From Bordetella parapertussis (lineage in GTDB: Bacteria; Pseudomonadota; Gammaproteobacteria; Burkholderiales; Burkholderiaceae_B): a DNA stretch of 5,578 nt. The stretch's first letter is position 1. Every line of letters begins with the position of its first letter. The notes under the pieces are model-generated. The model had not been told where the DNA came from. It searched no databases and saw only the letters and a program-made list of their open reading frames with translations. Made by a program: the position numbers and the translations under genes. Below are positions 5,555 to 5,578 of the stretch, one piece after another. The DNA lies in assembly GCA_945869355.1 (NCBI GenBank), contig CAMBPA010000113.1:1-5578 (forward strand). Reading direction: 5' to 3'.

Positions 5555-5578
5555 ATGGCGGGCTCCTCGTCTCGGCTT
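5555..5578 (+). CDS. Start of the next gene, probably the ABC permease (8 codons visible)
   Basis: ATG 5555 follows the TAG of the binding-protein gene by five nucleotides. CAGGT (5543-5547) lies at a suitable distance as a ribosome site. The visible residues are MAGSSSRL, open to the window edge. A GTG at 5549, overlapping the stop, is in the same frame and is an alternative start. Function is inferred only from position: binding-protein genes of this type are usually followed by their permease genes. Confidence 0.4.

Overview
The window looks like chromosomal DNA of a betaproteobacterium in the order Burkholderiales, most likely Alcaligenaceae-like. This is inferred from gene content: an orphan Bug/TctC-type periplasmic binding protein, a lysine-rich histone H1-like protein with a conserved C-terminal domain, and msrB next to yciB. 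Base composition is moderate, without the very high G+C of many Bordetella or Burkholderia. The species cannot be named from this sequence alone.

Layout. Positions 1-863 hold a minus-strand pair: msrB (methionine-R-sulfoxide reductase) followed by yciB (septation/intermembrane-transport protein A). They overlap by 4 nt, and yciB runs off the left edge. A short divergent spacer (864-971) separates them from the plus-strand operon bioM-bioN-bioY (972-2825). That operon encodes a complete ECF-type biotin importer: ATPase, coupling membrane protein and substrate-binding membrane protein. bioM and bioN overlap by 4 nt, and bioY follows bioN after 10 nt.

At 2833-2862 a near-consensus sigma70 promoter drives a small, very basic protein (2911-3390). 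Its N-terminal half has a strict five-residue Lys-Lys repeat, and its C-terminal part looks like a compact DNA-binding domain, possibly ribbon-helix-helix. A perfect 10-bp hairpin follows. Next comes a Bug/TctC-family solute receptor (about 3501-4481) whose body is intact but whose start and signal-peptide n-region are ambiguous and may carry a small frameshift. The last complete gene (4536-5549) encodes a periplasmic binding protein of an ABC importer in the Fe3+/polyamine-type group. An 18-bp near-perfect palindrome lies just before its ribosome-binding site. The first codons of the next gene, probably the ABC permease, begin at 5555.

Functional theme: mostly nutrient acquisition (biotin, an unknown carboxylate-like solute, and an unknown ABC substrate), with one oxidative-repair gene, one envelope gene and one nucleoid protein. 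I see no CRISPR array, insertion sequence, tRNA, rRNA or clearly new multi-gene system. The points most worth checking are the regulatory palindromes, the N-terminus of the Bug gene and the two-domain histone-like protein.
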